A DNA stretch of 64,000 nt from Candidatus Sphingomonas phytovorans (GTDB lineage Bacteria > Pseudomonadota > Alphaproteobacteria > Sphingomonadales > Sphingomonadaceae). The position numbers were made by a program, and so were the translations under genes. Below are positions 32,721 to 41,627 of the stretch, piece by piece; the stretch's first letter is position 1; every line of letters starts with the position of its first letter. The DNA lies in NCBI GenBank assembly GCA_029202385.1, contig CP119314.1, positions 2,916,501 to 2,980,500 on the forward strand, in the 5' to 3' direction. The notes under the pieces were generated by a model, which worked only from the letters and a program-made list of their open reading frames with translations, had not been told where the DNA came from and did not search any database.

Positions 32721-35471
32721 TCAGAAGCGCTTGCGCAACGTCACGCCATAGGTGCGTGGCTCGGCGAGGAAGGCGGAGAAGATCTGGTTGCCCACCGCGA
32801 AACTCGGCGCGCCGAACTTCTGAACCTGGGACTGCGATCCCGCCCCTTGGAACGGGGCATTGAACGCGACCTGGGTGTAGTTGGTGTTGAGCAGGTTCTG
32901 CGCCCAGAATTCCAGGCTCCAGTTCTGGTCCTTCCCGCGAAGGCCGACACGGGCGTTCATCAGGAAATAGCCGTCCTGCTCCTTCTCGACGAACAGGTCG
33001 GACCCGGTGTTGTAGTCGGAGCTCAGGCGGCCATCGACATAGAACAGGGCCGACAGCCCGCTCGTCCCGATATCCGGCGTCCAGCTGGTCGACATGGTCA
33101 CGACGTTGCGCGGCGCATTCGACATCTGCTGGCCCGGCAGCAACGCCAGGAACGGATCGAGCGCCTCGCCCGCTTCGCTGCCGACCAGGTTGTGGCGATA
33201 CTTGGTGTCGGCCAGCGTATAGCCAAGGTTCACCGCGAAGTTGCGCGCCGGATACAGCCCCGCCTCGATCTCGATACCCTGCGACAGCACGCCATACTTG
33301 ACGCCGGCGGAGCAAGCGCCGGTCGCGGCGCTGTTGTCCCCGTCCGCCCCGTTCAGGCTCGCTTTGCACGACCCGATATTCTGGACGATGTAGTTGGTGC
33401 CGTTGAACGTGTTGAGCTGGAAGTTGCTGAACTCCTGACGGAAACCCGCGACGTTCAGGGTGAACTTGCGCGAGCTGTACTTGAAACCGACCTCGTAGGA
33501 ATTGACCGTCTCCGGATCGAAGCGAAGCAGCGCCGCGTTCGGGTTCGCGGTGGTCGATGCCAGATATGCCGGGCCGAGGTCCGAACGATCGAGGTTATAG
33601 CCGCCCGCCTTGTAGCCGCGCGAATAGCTCGCATAGACCATCAGCCCGTCGACCGGCTTGTACGAGATCACGCCGGTGCCGGTGAGCTCGCCCTCGCTCA
33701 GGCTGTCGCTGATCGTCTTGCCGCTCAGCGCCGCCGTCGAGTTGCCGGTGCAGCCGAGCGTGATGATGCCCGCCGCGGTGGAGGCAAGCGCCGGGTTGGC
33801 CAGCAGGCCGCCAAGGCCGCCCTGCGCCGTGCCTGCCTGAAGCGCGCCGCAGATGGTGTTGTTGTTCTGGAAGGTGGCGTTGAAGTCCTTCTTCTCATGC
33901 GTGTAGCGCAGGCCGGCCGTGATGCTCAGCCGGTCGGTGATCTTGAAGATATTGTGGGTGAAGACAGCGAAGTTCTCGCTCCGCTGGTTATAGACGTCGC
34001 GGGTGGTGCCCAGGTCGTTCAGCGTGCTGAGACGGTTGAGGTTGGCGATGACCAGCGGCGCGGCGGCGCCGAGCGCCCCGTTCACCGCGGCGATCCCGAT
34101 CGGGCTGAGGCAGCCCGGGGCAGCCGGATTGCGCAGCGCGGCGGACGGGCTGATGCCCGAGACGACGCGGCAGGCAGCGAAGGCGCCATACTGCGTGCCG
34201 AACTTGAGGTTGTCGACGACCTGAAGGTCCTCGCGGCTGTAATAGCCGCCGATCAGCCAGTCGAGCTTGTCACCGAAGGCCGAGCCGTTCAGCCGCAGCT
34301 CCTGGCTGAAGGTGTGGAACTGGCGATAATTGTTGCCGTCGGCCGGGCGGTAGCCGATGTCGAGGCTGCCATAGTCGATGTCGGACGCGCCGCCCGCCTT
34401 GTACTCGCGATACGCGGTGATCGAGGTCAGCGAGGCGCCGCCGAAATTCCAGTCGATCTGCGCCGACCCACCATAATCCTTGGTGACGTTGCTATAGGCG
34501 CGGCCCGGGCTGTTCGCGATGCGGCGGTTATAGGGATCGTCGGCGCTCGGGAAGACAGCGCCCATGCTCTTCATGATGTCGACGATGCGGTTGGTCGGCG
34601 AGACGGCATAGTCGCCTGGCACGCCCGGGGTCGGATCGACCTTCTCGCGCAGGTCGACATAGACCGCGCCGCAGCATTTCTCGTTGCGATAGGTATAGTC
34701 GCCGATCAGCCGTACCGACAGGTCGGAGCTTGGCTGGAACAGAAGCTGGCCGCGCACGAAATAACGGTCGCGATTATTGTAGTCGGTCTTGTTGACCGTG
34801 TCGTAATAGAATCCGTCGCGCTTGCCGTAGACACCGTCAAGACGGAAGGCGAGCGTGTCGGTGATCGGCCCGGTGACCGCGCCGGCGACACGGATATTAT
34901 TGTAGTTGCCATAGCTTGCCTCGCCATAGCCGCCGAAGTCGAACGACGGCGCCTTGGTAATGACGTTGATCAGGCCGGCGCTCGCGTTACGGCCGAACAG
35001 GGTGCCCTGCGGCCCGCGAAGCACTTCGATCCGGTCGACCTCGCCGATATCGTTGAGGCCCGAGCCGGTGCGGCTGCGATAGACGCCGTCGATGAACACC
35101 GCGACCGAGCTTTCCAGGCCGGGATTGTCTCCGACCGTGCCGATGCCGCGAACGCGGGCCGACGCATTGGCCTCGCTGCCGGTGGAAGAGACGAGCAGCG
35201 ACGGCGCGAGCTGCGCCAGCGCGCGAATATCGGTCGCGCCCGAATTCTGCAGTGCCTGCTGGCTGACCGCGGAGACGGCGATCGGCACTTCGGACAGACG
35301 CTCGGCGCGGCGCGTCGCCGTGACGATGATGTCGGAGCCGCTTTCGTCCGCGGCGGCGGTGTCGTGCGCGGCGGACTGGGCTTCCTGCTGAGGAGCCGGC
35401 GCGTCCTGCGCAAAGGCGGGTACGGTGAATGCAATGGCAGCTACAGACCACAGATACGCGGATTTACGCAT
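32721..35471 (-). CDS. TonB-dependent receptor
   Basis: The 916-residue outer-membrane receptor has a signal peptide (about 1-22, AFA|Q), a TonB box-like SDIIVTATRR, a plug with the RGIGTVGDN and GPQGTLFGRNASAG motifs, and a beta-barrel ending in RKRF. It is a paralogue of the receptor at 6584-9127, with shared plug sequence, the NLDR and FSNFQLNTFNG segments, and a vicinal Cys pair (KCCGAV). GGAGAG lies 9 bases before the ATG at 35471. It is monocistronic here; the ligand is unknown. Confidence 0.94.
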   Translation of the reverse strand: MRKSAYLWSVAAIAFTVPAFAQDAPAPQQEAQSAAHDTAAADESGSDIIVTATRRAERLSEVPIAVSAVSQQALQNSGATDIRALAQLAPSLLVSSTGSEANASARVRGIGTVGDNPGLESSVAVFIDGVYRSRTGSGLNDIGEVDRIEVLRGPQGTLFGRNASAGLINVITKAPSFDFGGYGEASYGNYNNIRVAGAVTGPITDTLAFRLDGVYGKRDGFYYDTVNKTDYNNRDRYFVRGQLLFQPSSDLSVRLIGDYTYRNEKCCGAVYVDLREKVDPTPGVPGDYAVSPTNRIVDIMKSMGAVFPSADDPYNRRIANSPGRAYSNVTKDYGGSAQIDWNFGGASLTSITAYREYKAGGASDIDYGSLDIGYRPADGNNYRQFHTFSQELRLNGSAFGDKLDWLIGGYYSREDLQVVDNLKFGTQYGAFAACRVVSGISPSAALRNPAAPGCLSPIGIAAVNGALGAAAPLVIANLNRLSTLNDLGTTRDVYNQRSENFAVFTHNIFKITDRLSITAGLRYTHEKKDFNATFQNNNTICGALQAGTAQGGLGGLLANPALASTAAGIITLGCTGNSTAALSGKTISDSLSEGELTGTGVISYKPVDGLMVYASYSRGYKAGGYNLDRSDLGPAYLASTTANPNAALLRFDPETVNSYEVGFKYSSRKFTLNVAGFRQEFSNFQLNTFNGTNYIVQNIGSCKASLNGADGDNSAATGACSAGVKYGVLSQGIEIEAGLYPARNFAVNLGYTLADTKYRHNLVGSEAGEALDPFLALLPGQQMSNAPRNVVTMSTSWTPDIGTSGLSALFYVDGRLSSDYNTGSDLFVEKEQDGYFLMNARVGLRGKDQNWSLEFWAQNLLNTNYTQVAFNAPFQGAGSQSQVQKFGAPSFAVGNQIFSAFLAEPRTYGVTLRKRF

Positions 35472-35725
35472 TATGACATTCTCTCCGATTTTATTTTTTG
35501 AGTATTGGGTATCCTCTCGAATAGCCGCAGCGAGCCATTCGTCCATAGGCAGAAAGCCCGTGGCCGGGATTTTTTGAATAACTGTGATGCTGAGGCGCAA
35601 CAAAGAGACCGAACCGGTCTTATTGACCGGCGGACTGACGCTACGGAATGCTTGGATTAGGCGAAGCCGCCCGGAGAATTCCGCGGCAACGCCGTCGCCG
35701 CGGAAAAAATCGTGTTTCTGCTATG

Positions 35726-36274
35726 TTACTTAGGCGCGAGGACCATCAGCATCTGGCGGCCTTCCATGCGCGGATAGGCCTCGACCTTGGCGGTCTCGAC
35801 CACATCGGCCTGGACACGCTGGAGCAGCGCCATGCCGAGCTGGCCGTGGCTGAGCTCGCGGCCGCGGAAGCGCAGGGTGATCTTGACCTTGTCGCCTTCG
35901 CCGATGAACTCGATCACCTTCTTCATCTTGGTGTCGTAGTCGTGGTCGTCGATGTTCGGACGCATCTTGATCTCCTTGATCTCCTGCGTCTTTTGCGACT
36001 TGCGCGCGAGGTTCGCCTTTTTCTGCGCCTCGTACTTGAATTTGCCGACGTCGAGGAACTTCGCGACGGGCGGATCCGCGTTGGGCGACACTTCTACAAG
36101 GTCGAGCCCGACACTCTGCGCCTGCTCCATCGCTTCACGGGTGTACATGACACCGAGGTTCTCGCCGTCCTGATCGATCACGCGGACCTTGGGCGAGACA
36201 ATGAATTCGTTGAAGCGCGGGCCGTTCATCGGCACGGGCGCCCCTTGGGGACGCCGGATCATGGGAGGACGGAT
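35726..36274 (-). CDS. infC: translation initiation factor IF-3, probable AUC start
   Basis: IF-3 prevents subunit joining and checks start codons. The protein has the N-domain [13 protein letters not shown], the linker rich in Lys ([15 protein letters not shown]) and the C-domain ending [14 protein letters not shown]. The first ATG (36262) is 20 bases from the only good ribosome-binding site, AAGGAG at 36288-36283. An in-frame ATC at 36274 is 8 bases from it, giving 182 residues. Non-AUG starts are a known autoregulatory feature of infC (AUU in E. coli), so AUC is the likelier start. It follows thrS by 99 bases. Confidence 0.9.
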   Translation of the reverse strand: MRPPMIRRPQGAPVPMNGPRFNEFIVSPKVRVIDQDGENLGVMYTREAMEQAQSVGLDLVEVSPNADPPVAKFLDVGKFKYEAQKKANLARKSQKTQEIKEIKMRPNIDDHDYDTKMKKVIEFIGEGDKVKITLRFRGRELSHGQLGMALLQRVQADVVETAKVEAYPRMEGRQMLMVLAPK

Positions 36275-36373
36275 AGGTACTGCTCCTTGGTGGTTGGACA
36301 GGGCGATATAGTGATTTTTCGCGTGTTGGGGAAGATGCCCCCGGCTTTCGCCGGGAACAGCTCGAAGATCGGC

Positions 36374-38368
36374 TTAGAGATCGGGTGGGGTCGCCCCCTT
36401 CTTCAGCATGACGATCGCCTCATCGAGGCTCAACATCTGCTGCCGGTCACTGCCGAGCTGGCGCAGCGCGACCGTCCCTTCCTCCGCCTCGCGCTTGCCG
36501 ACGACAAGCAGATTGGGGACCTTGGCAAGGCTGTGCTCACGCACCTTGTAGTTGATCTTCTCGTTGCGCAGGTCGGTCTCGACCCGCAGCCCCGCCGCCG
36601 CCAGCTTCGCCGCGACCTCCTTCGCATACGCGTCGGCGTCGGACACGATCGTCGCGACCACCGCCTGCACCGGCGCGAGCCAGAGCGGGAAACGGCCGGC
36701 ATGATGCTCGATCAGGATGCCGATGAAGCGCTCGAACGTGCCCAAAATGGCGCGGTGGAGCATCACCGGGCGGTGGCGGTTGCCGTCCTCCCCGACATAG
36801 CTGGCGTCGAGTCGGTCGGGCAGCACGCGGTCCGACTGGATCGTGCCGACCTGCCAGGTACGGCCGATCGCGTCGGTCAGGTGGAATTCAAGCTTCGGCG
36901 CATAAAAGGCGCCCTCGCCGGGCAGTTCCTCGAACTTCGCCTTGATCGTGTCACTCAGCGTCGACTCGACGACCGCCTGGCGCAGCTCGGCCTCCGCGCG
37001 GTCCCACATCTCGTCGGTGCCGAAGCGCTTCTCCGGGCGAAGCGCGAGCTTCACCGCATAATCCTCGAAGCCGAGATCGCGATAAACGCTGTCGAGCAGC
37101 TCGCAGAAATTGCGCACTTCCTCGATCAGCTGGTCCTCGCGCACGAAGATATGCGCGTCGTCCTGGGTGAACTGGCGCACACGCATGATGCCGTGCAGCG
37201 CGCCGTGCGGCTCGTTGCGGTGGCAGCAGCCGAACTCGGCCATGCGGATCGGCAGATCGCGATAGCTCTTGATACCCTGGCGGAAGATCAGGACATGCGC
37301 CGGGCAGTTCATCGGCTTCAGCGCCATCAGGTCGGACTTGCCCGACAGGATCGGCGCCTCGTCATCAGTCGAGGGGATCTCGTCCGGCACGACGAACATG
37401 TTCTCGCGATATTTGCCCCAATGGCCGGACTGCTCCCACTGGCGCGCGTCCATCAGCTGCGGCGTCTTCACCTCGGCATAGCCGGCCGCATCAAGACGGC
37501 GGCGCATATAGGCCTCGAGCTGGCGCCACAGGATATAACCCTTGGGGTGCCAGAACACCGAGCCCTGCGCCTCGGACTGAAGGTGGAACAGGTCCATCTC
37601 CTGGCCGATCTTGCGATGGTCGCGCTTCGCCGCCTCTTCCAGACGGAAGAGATGCTGGTCGAGCTGCTTCTTGTTGAGCCAGCCGGTGCCATAGATGCGG
37701 CTGAGCATCGCGTTGTTCTGGTCGCCGCGCCAATAGGCGCCCGAGACGCGCGTCAGCTTGAACGCCTGGGGATCGAGCTTGCCGGTCGAGGCGAGGTGCG
37801 GCCCGCGGCACATGTCGAGCCAGTCGCCGCCGGACCAATAGACCGTCAACTCCTCATGCTCCGGCAGTTCGGCGGCCCATTCGGCCTTGAAGCTCTCGCC
37901 CTGTTCGCGCCAGCGCTGGATGAGCTGCTCGCGGCTCCACACTTCGCGGCGGAGCGGCTTGTCGGCGGCGATGATCCTGCGCATCTCCGCCTCGATCGCG
38001 GGCAGGTCCTCCTCGGTAAAGGGCCGGTCTTTCGGCGCGAAGTCGTAATAGAAGCCGTCGTCGGTCGAAGGGCCGAAGGTGATCTGCGTGCCGGGGAACA
38101 GCGCCTGCACTGCCTCGGCCAGCACATGAGCATAATCGTGGCGGGCAAGCTCAAGCGCGTCCGCCTCATCACGACCGGTCACCAGCGCGAGGTTCGCGTC
38201 GCCCTCGAACGGGCGCATGATGTCGCGCAGATCGCCATCGACGCGCGCGGCGATCGCCGCCTTGGCCAGGCCCGGACCGATCGCCGCGGCGATGTCCGCC
38301 GGGGTAGTCCCCGGGGCTACCTCACGGACGGAACCGTCGGGCAGCGTTATGCGGAACATCTCGGACAT
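36374..38368 (-). CDS. thrS: threonyl-tRNA synthetase
   Basis: ThrRS charges tRNA-Thr and edits mischarged Ser. The 664 residues show an N-terminal TGS domain (about 1-64), the editing domain with [10 protein letters not shown], the class II catalytic core ([39 protein letters not shown]) and an anticodon-binding C-terminus. Its stop is 99 bases before infC, the classic thrS-infC order. A small hairpin CCCGGC-TTTC-GCCGGG (36340-36355) lies in between but lacks a T-run. Confidence 0.97.
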   Translation of the reverse strand: MSEMFRITLPDGSVREVAPGTTPADIAAAIGPGLAKAAIAARVDGDLRDIMRPFEGDANLALVTGRDEADALELARHDYAHVLAEAVQALFPGTQITFGPSTDDGFYYDFAPKDRPFTEEDLPAIEAEMRRIIAADKPLRREVWSREQLIQRWREQGESFKAEWAAELPEHEELTVYWSGGDWLDMCRGPHLASTGKLDPQAFKLTRVSGAYWRGDQNNAMLSRIYGTGWLNKKQLDQHLFRLEEAAKRDHRKIGQEMDLFHLQSEAQGSVFWHPKGYILWRQLEAYMRRRLDAAGYAEVKTPQLMDARQWEQSGHWGKYRENMFVVPDEIPSTDDEAPILSGKSDLMALKPMNCPAHVLIFRQGIKSYRDLPIRMAEFGCCHRNEPHGALHGIMRVRQFTQDDAHIFVREDQLIEEVRNFCELLDSVYRDLGFEDYAVKLALRPEKRFGTDEMWDRAEAELRQAVVESTLSDTIKAKFEELPGEGAFYAPKLEFHLTDAIGRTWQVGTIQSDRVLPDRLDASYVGEDGNRHRPVMLHRAILGTFERFIGILIEHHAGRFPLWLAPVQAVVATIVSDADAYAKEVAAKLAAAGLRVETDLRNEKINYKVREHSLAKVPNLLVVGKREAEEGTVALRQLGSDRQQMLSLDEAIVMLKKGATPPDL

Positions 38369-38438
38369 GACGAAATCGGTACTTTCTGTGTTGATGGAAG
38401 AAGCGCGGGCTTATGCACGCGTGACCTATATAGGCAAG

Positions 38439-38870
38439 TCAGAGGGCGATTCTTAGCATCAGTTCGGCGGCATCGATCAACGTCTTGCGTTCTTCGTCGG
38501 AAAGCCGATCGGCAATCCGGTCGGCCAGCCAGCGCCGCCGCTCCTGCATCGCCCCGCGCAACGCCTTGCGCCCTTTCACCGTGATCGAGATCACCAGGTT
38601 GCGCCGGTCCTCCGGGTCGGGCGCCCGTTCGATCAGTTCCCCTGCCTCCATGGCGGCGAGCAGGCGGGTCAGCGATTGCGGCTTCAGTCCCTCCGCCTCG
38701 GCGAGCGCAACGCCCGGCATCGGCCCCTCGCGATACAGTGCCGCCAGCAGGCCGATCATGCCGGTGCTGAGGTCACCGGGTGGCACCTCGGCCCGCAACC
38801 GGCGACCCAGCCGGGAAATCGCCCGGACGATCAGGGCGATATCGGAATCGCGATGGAGCTGGCTCGACAT
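38439..38870 (-). CDS. MarR-family transcriptional regulator
   Basis: The protein of 143 residues has a winged helix-turn-helix (GVALAEAEGLKPQSLTRLLAAMEAGELIERAPDPEDRRN) and flanking dimerisation helices. An upstream ATG at 38882 lies inside a 19-bp palindrome, so I chose the ATG at 38870. The gene is divergent from the VOC/YCII pair at 38925-39610 and probably controls it and itself through that palindrome. Confidence 0.87.
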   Translation of the reverse strand: MSSQLHRDSDIALIVRAISRLGRRLRAEVPPGDLSTGMIGLLAALYREGPMPGVALAEAEGLKPQSLTRLLAAMEAGELIERAPDPEDRRNLVISITVKGRKALRGAMQERRRWLADRIADRLSDEERKTLIDAAELMLRIAL

Positions 38871-38872
38871 AA

Positions 38873-38891
38873 TAATACGCATAGCGTATTA
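38873..38891. promoter_or_regulatory. 19-bp palindrome, likely MarR operator
   Basis: TAATACGC-ATA-GCGTATTA is a perfect 8+3+8 dyad placed 2 bases upstream of the MarR start codon and 33 bases before the divergent VOC start. Position and symmetry fit autoregulation by a MarR dimer. Confidence 0.75.
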
Positions 38892-38924
38892 ATTTACCGA
38901 CTCAAACCGGAAGATGGATTCGTG

Positions 38925-39293
38925 ATGACCAGGCTGACGGCGATCCTGCCCTGCAACGATCTCGATGCGTCCGAGGCGTTCTACAACCGGCTCGGCTTCT
39001 TCCAGGAGGAGGCGAGCAAGAACGAACATGACGGGTATCGCATGCTTTCCGACGGACGCGGCGGCGACATCCACCTGACGGATGCGGTCGAGGGCTGGCT
39101 GATCAAGGGACGGAACCCGTTCGGCCTGTATCTCTATACCGAGGATGTCGATGCGTTCGCGGCGCGCTTCCCGGGCAAGATCCTCGAAAAGAGCGGCCCG
39201 ACCCACAAGCCCTGGGGCATGTACGAATTCGCGCTGAGCGACCCCGACGAGACGCTGGTGCGGATCGGATGGCCAAGCCGGTTGATGGCATGA
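38925..39293 (+). CDS. VOC-superfamily protein
   Basis: The 122-residue protein has the glyoxalase/bleomycin-resistance fold: ILPCNDLDASEAFYNRLGF at the start and EFALSDPDETLVRIGWP at the end, where the usual Glu ligand position is partly kept. Such small proteins often bind hydrophobic drugs rather than act as enzymes. It overlaps the next gene by ATGA and is divergent from a MarR regulator, a pairing typical of drug- or stress-induced resistance genes. Confidence 0.85.
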   Translation: MTRLTAILPCNDLDASEAFYNRLGFFQEEASKNEHDGYRMLSDGRGGDIHLTDAVEGWLIKGRNPFGLYLYTEDVDAFAARFPGKILEKSGPTHKPWGMYEFALSDPDETLVRIGWPSRLMA

Positions 39294-39610
39294 CCATGGA
39301 GACCGAGGGGCCGAGCATGCGCGACTTCATCATGCTGATGCACGACGACACGGTCGACGCACTGTCTCTGGACATGTGGCCTCCCTATCTGGCAGCCCTG
39401 CGCGCGCTGGGGATATTCGACGGGGGCAGCTCGATCGGAACCGGCGACATGTTCCGCAAGCAGGGCGCGCCCGGGGTCATGAGCCCCCATCTCGGCGGGT
39501 ATATTCGGGTGCGGGCGGAGGATCTGGCGTCGGCCCGCGCGCTGCTGTCTGGCAATCCCGTCTTCGAATGCGGCGGCACGGTAGAGATCCGCGAACTGCC
39601 GCGCGATTGA
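39290..39610 (+). CDS. YCII-like domain protein
   Basis: The protein (106 residues from the ATG at 39290) has the ferredoxin-like layout of the YCII family: a start strand FIMLMHDD, GGYIRVRAEDLASARALL and a C-terminal ECGGTVEIRELP. YCII proteins are small enzymes or binding proteins of mostly unknown role. The ATG overlaps the VOC stop by ATGA, so translation is coupled. Confidence 0.75.
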   Translation: MTMETEGPSMRDFIMLMHDDTVDALSLDMWPPYLAALRALGIFDGGSSIGTGDMFRKQGAPGVMSPHLGGYIRVRAEDLASARALLSGNPVFECGGTVEIRELPRD

Positions 39611-39712
39611 GGCGCCCGAAAGCCGACTATCCGGAAGCGGAAAAAAGCTGACGGCCGCCGAGCGATTTTGCGGATTGACCTTCCATCTGGTGGAGACCGT
39701 AATCGAGTCGCC

Positions 39713-40639
39713 ATGGGAGCGAAGTCGTACACAATTGGCGATCTGGCCCGGCTTTCGGGCCAATCGGTCAGGCGTATCCGGTTCTATTCGGATCGCGGGC
39801 TGCTGCCGCCGAGCCTTCGAACAGCGAAGAACTATCGCCTCTACACGGCGGTAGATGTCGCCAAGCTCGATCTCATTCGTGCGTTGCGCGAAGCCGGGGT
39901 TGAGCTCGACCTCATCCGGCGCTTGCTTGAGCGCAAGCTGTCGTTGGCCGACGTACTGCGGACCCGACTCGAAATCCTCGATGCGGAAATTGCAGCGAGA
40001 CGCCGAATGGCGATCGTCCTTCGTGCCACGCTACGCCTCCCAGACCCTGCCGAAGACGATCTAAGGAGGATTTGGACCATGAGCAAAATAAGCGGCAACG
40101 AGATGCGGACCCTCATCGAGGGCTTCTACGATCGCATCGCGAGCGATGCGGCGATCGACGACACAATGCGTGCGCAGATACTGGCATCGAACATCCCGCA
40201 ACTGCCCGACGACCCGGGGCCTGAACATCTGGCCGCCTGGGATGAACTGGCCGGCATGCTTGCCGACGACGATTTCGTTCGCGAGATGCGCCAGGCGATG
40301 AACGCATTCTGGACGGACACGCTCGATCCTGCGGCCTATCAGACAGCCTCGATGGAAGCCTATGACGCTTCAGCCAGGGCCGTCGCCGAAGGCCTGTCGC
40401 CTGACGGCGATCAGGCCGCGACGATTGCCCGCCATTGGCTGGGAAGATCAGCGGCAGCCATGGGCCGAAGACCGGATCGCGCCTTTGCCGACTGGCACAT
40501 GGCGCAATACCAGCAGCTGTCGGGCCGGATCGGGCGATATCGCCAGCTTCTCGCCGAACTGCGCGGGCAGAAGGCCTCGGGGGAAGAGCAGGCAGCGTGG
40601 ACATGGCTTAACGATGCGATCCGGGCGACTTTGAGCTGA
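39713..40639 (+). CDS. MerR-family regulator with helical effector domain
   Basis: The 308-residue protein has a MerR winged helix (YTIGDLARLSGQSVRRIRFYSDRGLLPP), a dimerisation helix and a C-terminal alpha-helical domain of about 190 residues with a Trp/Tyr-rich pocket. That layout is like TipA-type effector domains, which bind small molecules, but the match is loose. The ATG at 39713 is preferred over one at 39668. It stands alone; the target genes may be its neighbours. Confidence 0.8.
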   Translation: MGAKSYTIGDLARLSGQSVRRIRFYSDRGLLPPSLRTAKNYRLYTAVDVAKLDLIRALREAGVELDLIRRLLERKLSLADVLRTRLEILDAEIAARRRMAIVLRATLRLPDPAEDDLRRIWTMSKISGNEMRTLIEGFYDRIASDAAIDDTMRAQILASNIPQLPDDPGPEHLAAWDELAGMLADDDFVREMRQAMNAFWTDTLDPAAYQTASMEAYDASARAVAEGLSPDGDQAATIARHWLGRSAAAMGRRPDRAFADWHMAQYQQLSGRIGRYRQLLAELRGQKASGEEQAAWTWLNDAIRATLS

Positions 40640-40757
40640 CCGGCCGCCGGTCCGTTTCCTGCTTCTCGCAAGCCGGGAGCGGATCGGCAGCTTCCCAGTC
40701 ATTGGCACGACACGCAACCGGGTATTGCGCGTAAGTTTTCGCCAGCGGGAGCAGGAA

Positions 40758-41576
40758 TCACGCAAGCCCGAACGGCACCACCTTGTTGTCCGCATCGTGG
40801 CCGATATCGGCCGCCCCCAGGAGTGGCACCCCCATCTCGCGACACCAGCGCTCGACCATCTGGAGCACGCTTTCAGCGAAGGGCGGATCGTTGGGGACTA
40901 CATCGCTCACCCGCCCCAGCCGCACGCCCGCGAGGCCCCTTAGCTGGGTTGCATGGGCCATATGGAACAGCATCCGGTCGATCCGGTAGAGCGGCTCGGA
41001 CAGGTCCTCGATCATCAGGACATGGCCGGTCAGGTCGGGCAGCCATGGCGTACCGATCAGGGCGTTCAGGATTGCGAGGTTGAAGGCCACGGCCGGCGCT
41101 GCGCCGAGGCTCGGCTCGAGTCCGGCACGATCGCTCCGGACCAGCCAGCCGAGGGTCCGCGCGACCGCCGCCTCGCCCCGGTCACGCAGGAGATCGCCGA
41201 CCAAAGGGGCGTGGACCGAGCGGCCGATCCGCCCCGCATGGAGCGCCCCGAGCAGGAAACCGGCGTCGGAATAGCCGCAATAGCTTTTCATGCGGGCGGC
41301 GGGCCCAAGGTCCGGCATCACCGCCTGCAGGATTCGGTTAGCGCCATACCCTCCGCGTGCGAACCACAACGCACCGATCGCAGCGTCGTTGGCGACATCC
41401 AGAAACGCCCCCGCCCGCACATCATCGGCGCCCGCGAAATGCCCACCGTCGCTCAGAAAGCATTGCGGATGGAAAACGAGCTCGGCTTCCGGGAAGCGTT
41501 CAGCCGCGAACGCCGTCGCACGGTCGGCCAGCGCCCGGTCGATCGGCCTTCCGGGTGCGACGATTCCGATCCGCAT
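40758..41576 (-). CDS. ldcA: muramoyltetrapeptide (LD-) carboxypeptidase, S66 family
   Basis: LdcA removes the terminal D-Ala from murein tetrapeptides in the cytoplasm so the tripeptide can be recycled. The 272-residue protein has the nucleophile Ser103 in CGYSDAG, the Glu region IEDLSEPLYRIDRM and the C-terminal His in DIGHDADNKVVPFG, the S66 triad. It is divergent from an Mpl-type ligase, the next recycling enzyme, with 51 bases between the starts. The open frame extends far upstream, but only the ATG at 41576 gives the family start. Confidence 0.93.
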   Translation of the reverse strand: MRIGIVAPGRPIDRALADRATAFAAERFPEAELVFHPQCFLSDGGHFAGADDVRAGAFLDVANDAAIGALWFARGGYGANRILQAVMPDLGPAARMKSYCGYSDAGFLLGALHAGRIGRSVHAPLVGDLLRDRGEAAVARTLGWLVRSDRAGLEPSLGAAPAVAFNLAILNALIGTPWLPDLTGHVLMIEDLSEPLYRIDRMLFHMAHATQLRGLAGVRLGRVSDVVPNDPPFAESVLQMVERWCREMGVPLLGAADIGHDADNKVVPFGLA

Positions 41577-41627
41577 TACCACCCTCTCGCTTGCCCCGAT
41601 CCGCGAATCCCGCGATAGCGCGCAGCC

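Noticed and set aside
36340..36355. Attenuator or terminator between thrS and infC
   Set aside because: The hairpin is short and lacks a T-run, so I did not call it as a terminator.
35648..38584. 978-residue antisense frame across infC and thrS
   Set aside because: Both genes are unmistakable on the minus strand; the plus-strand frame is a compositional shadow.
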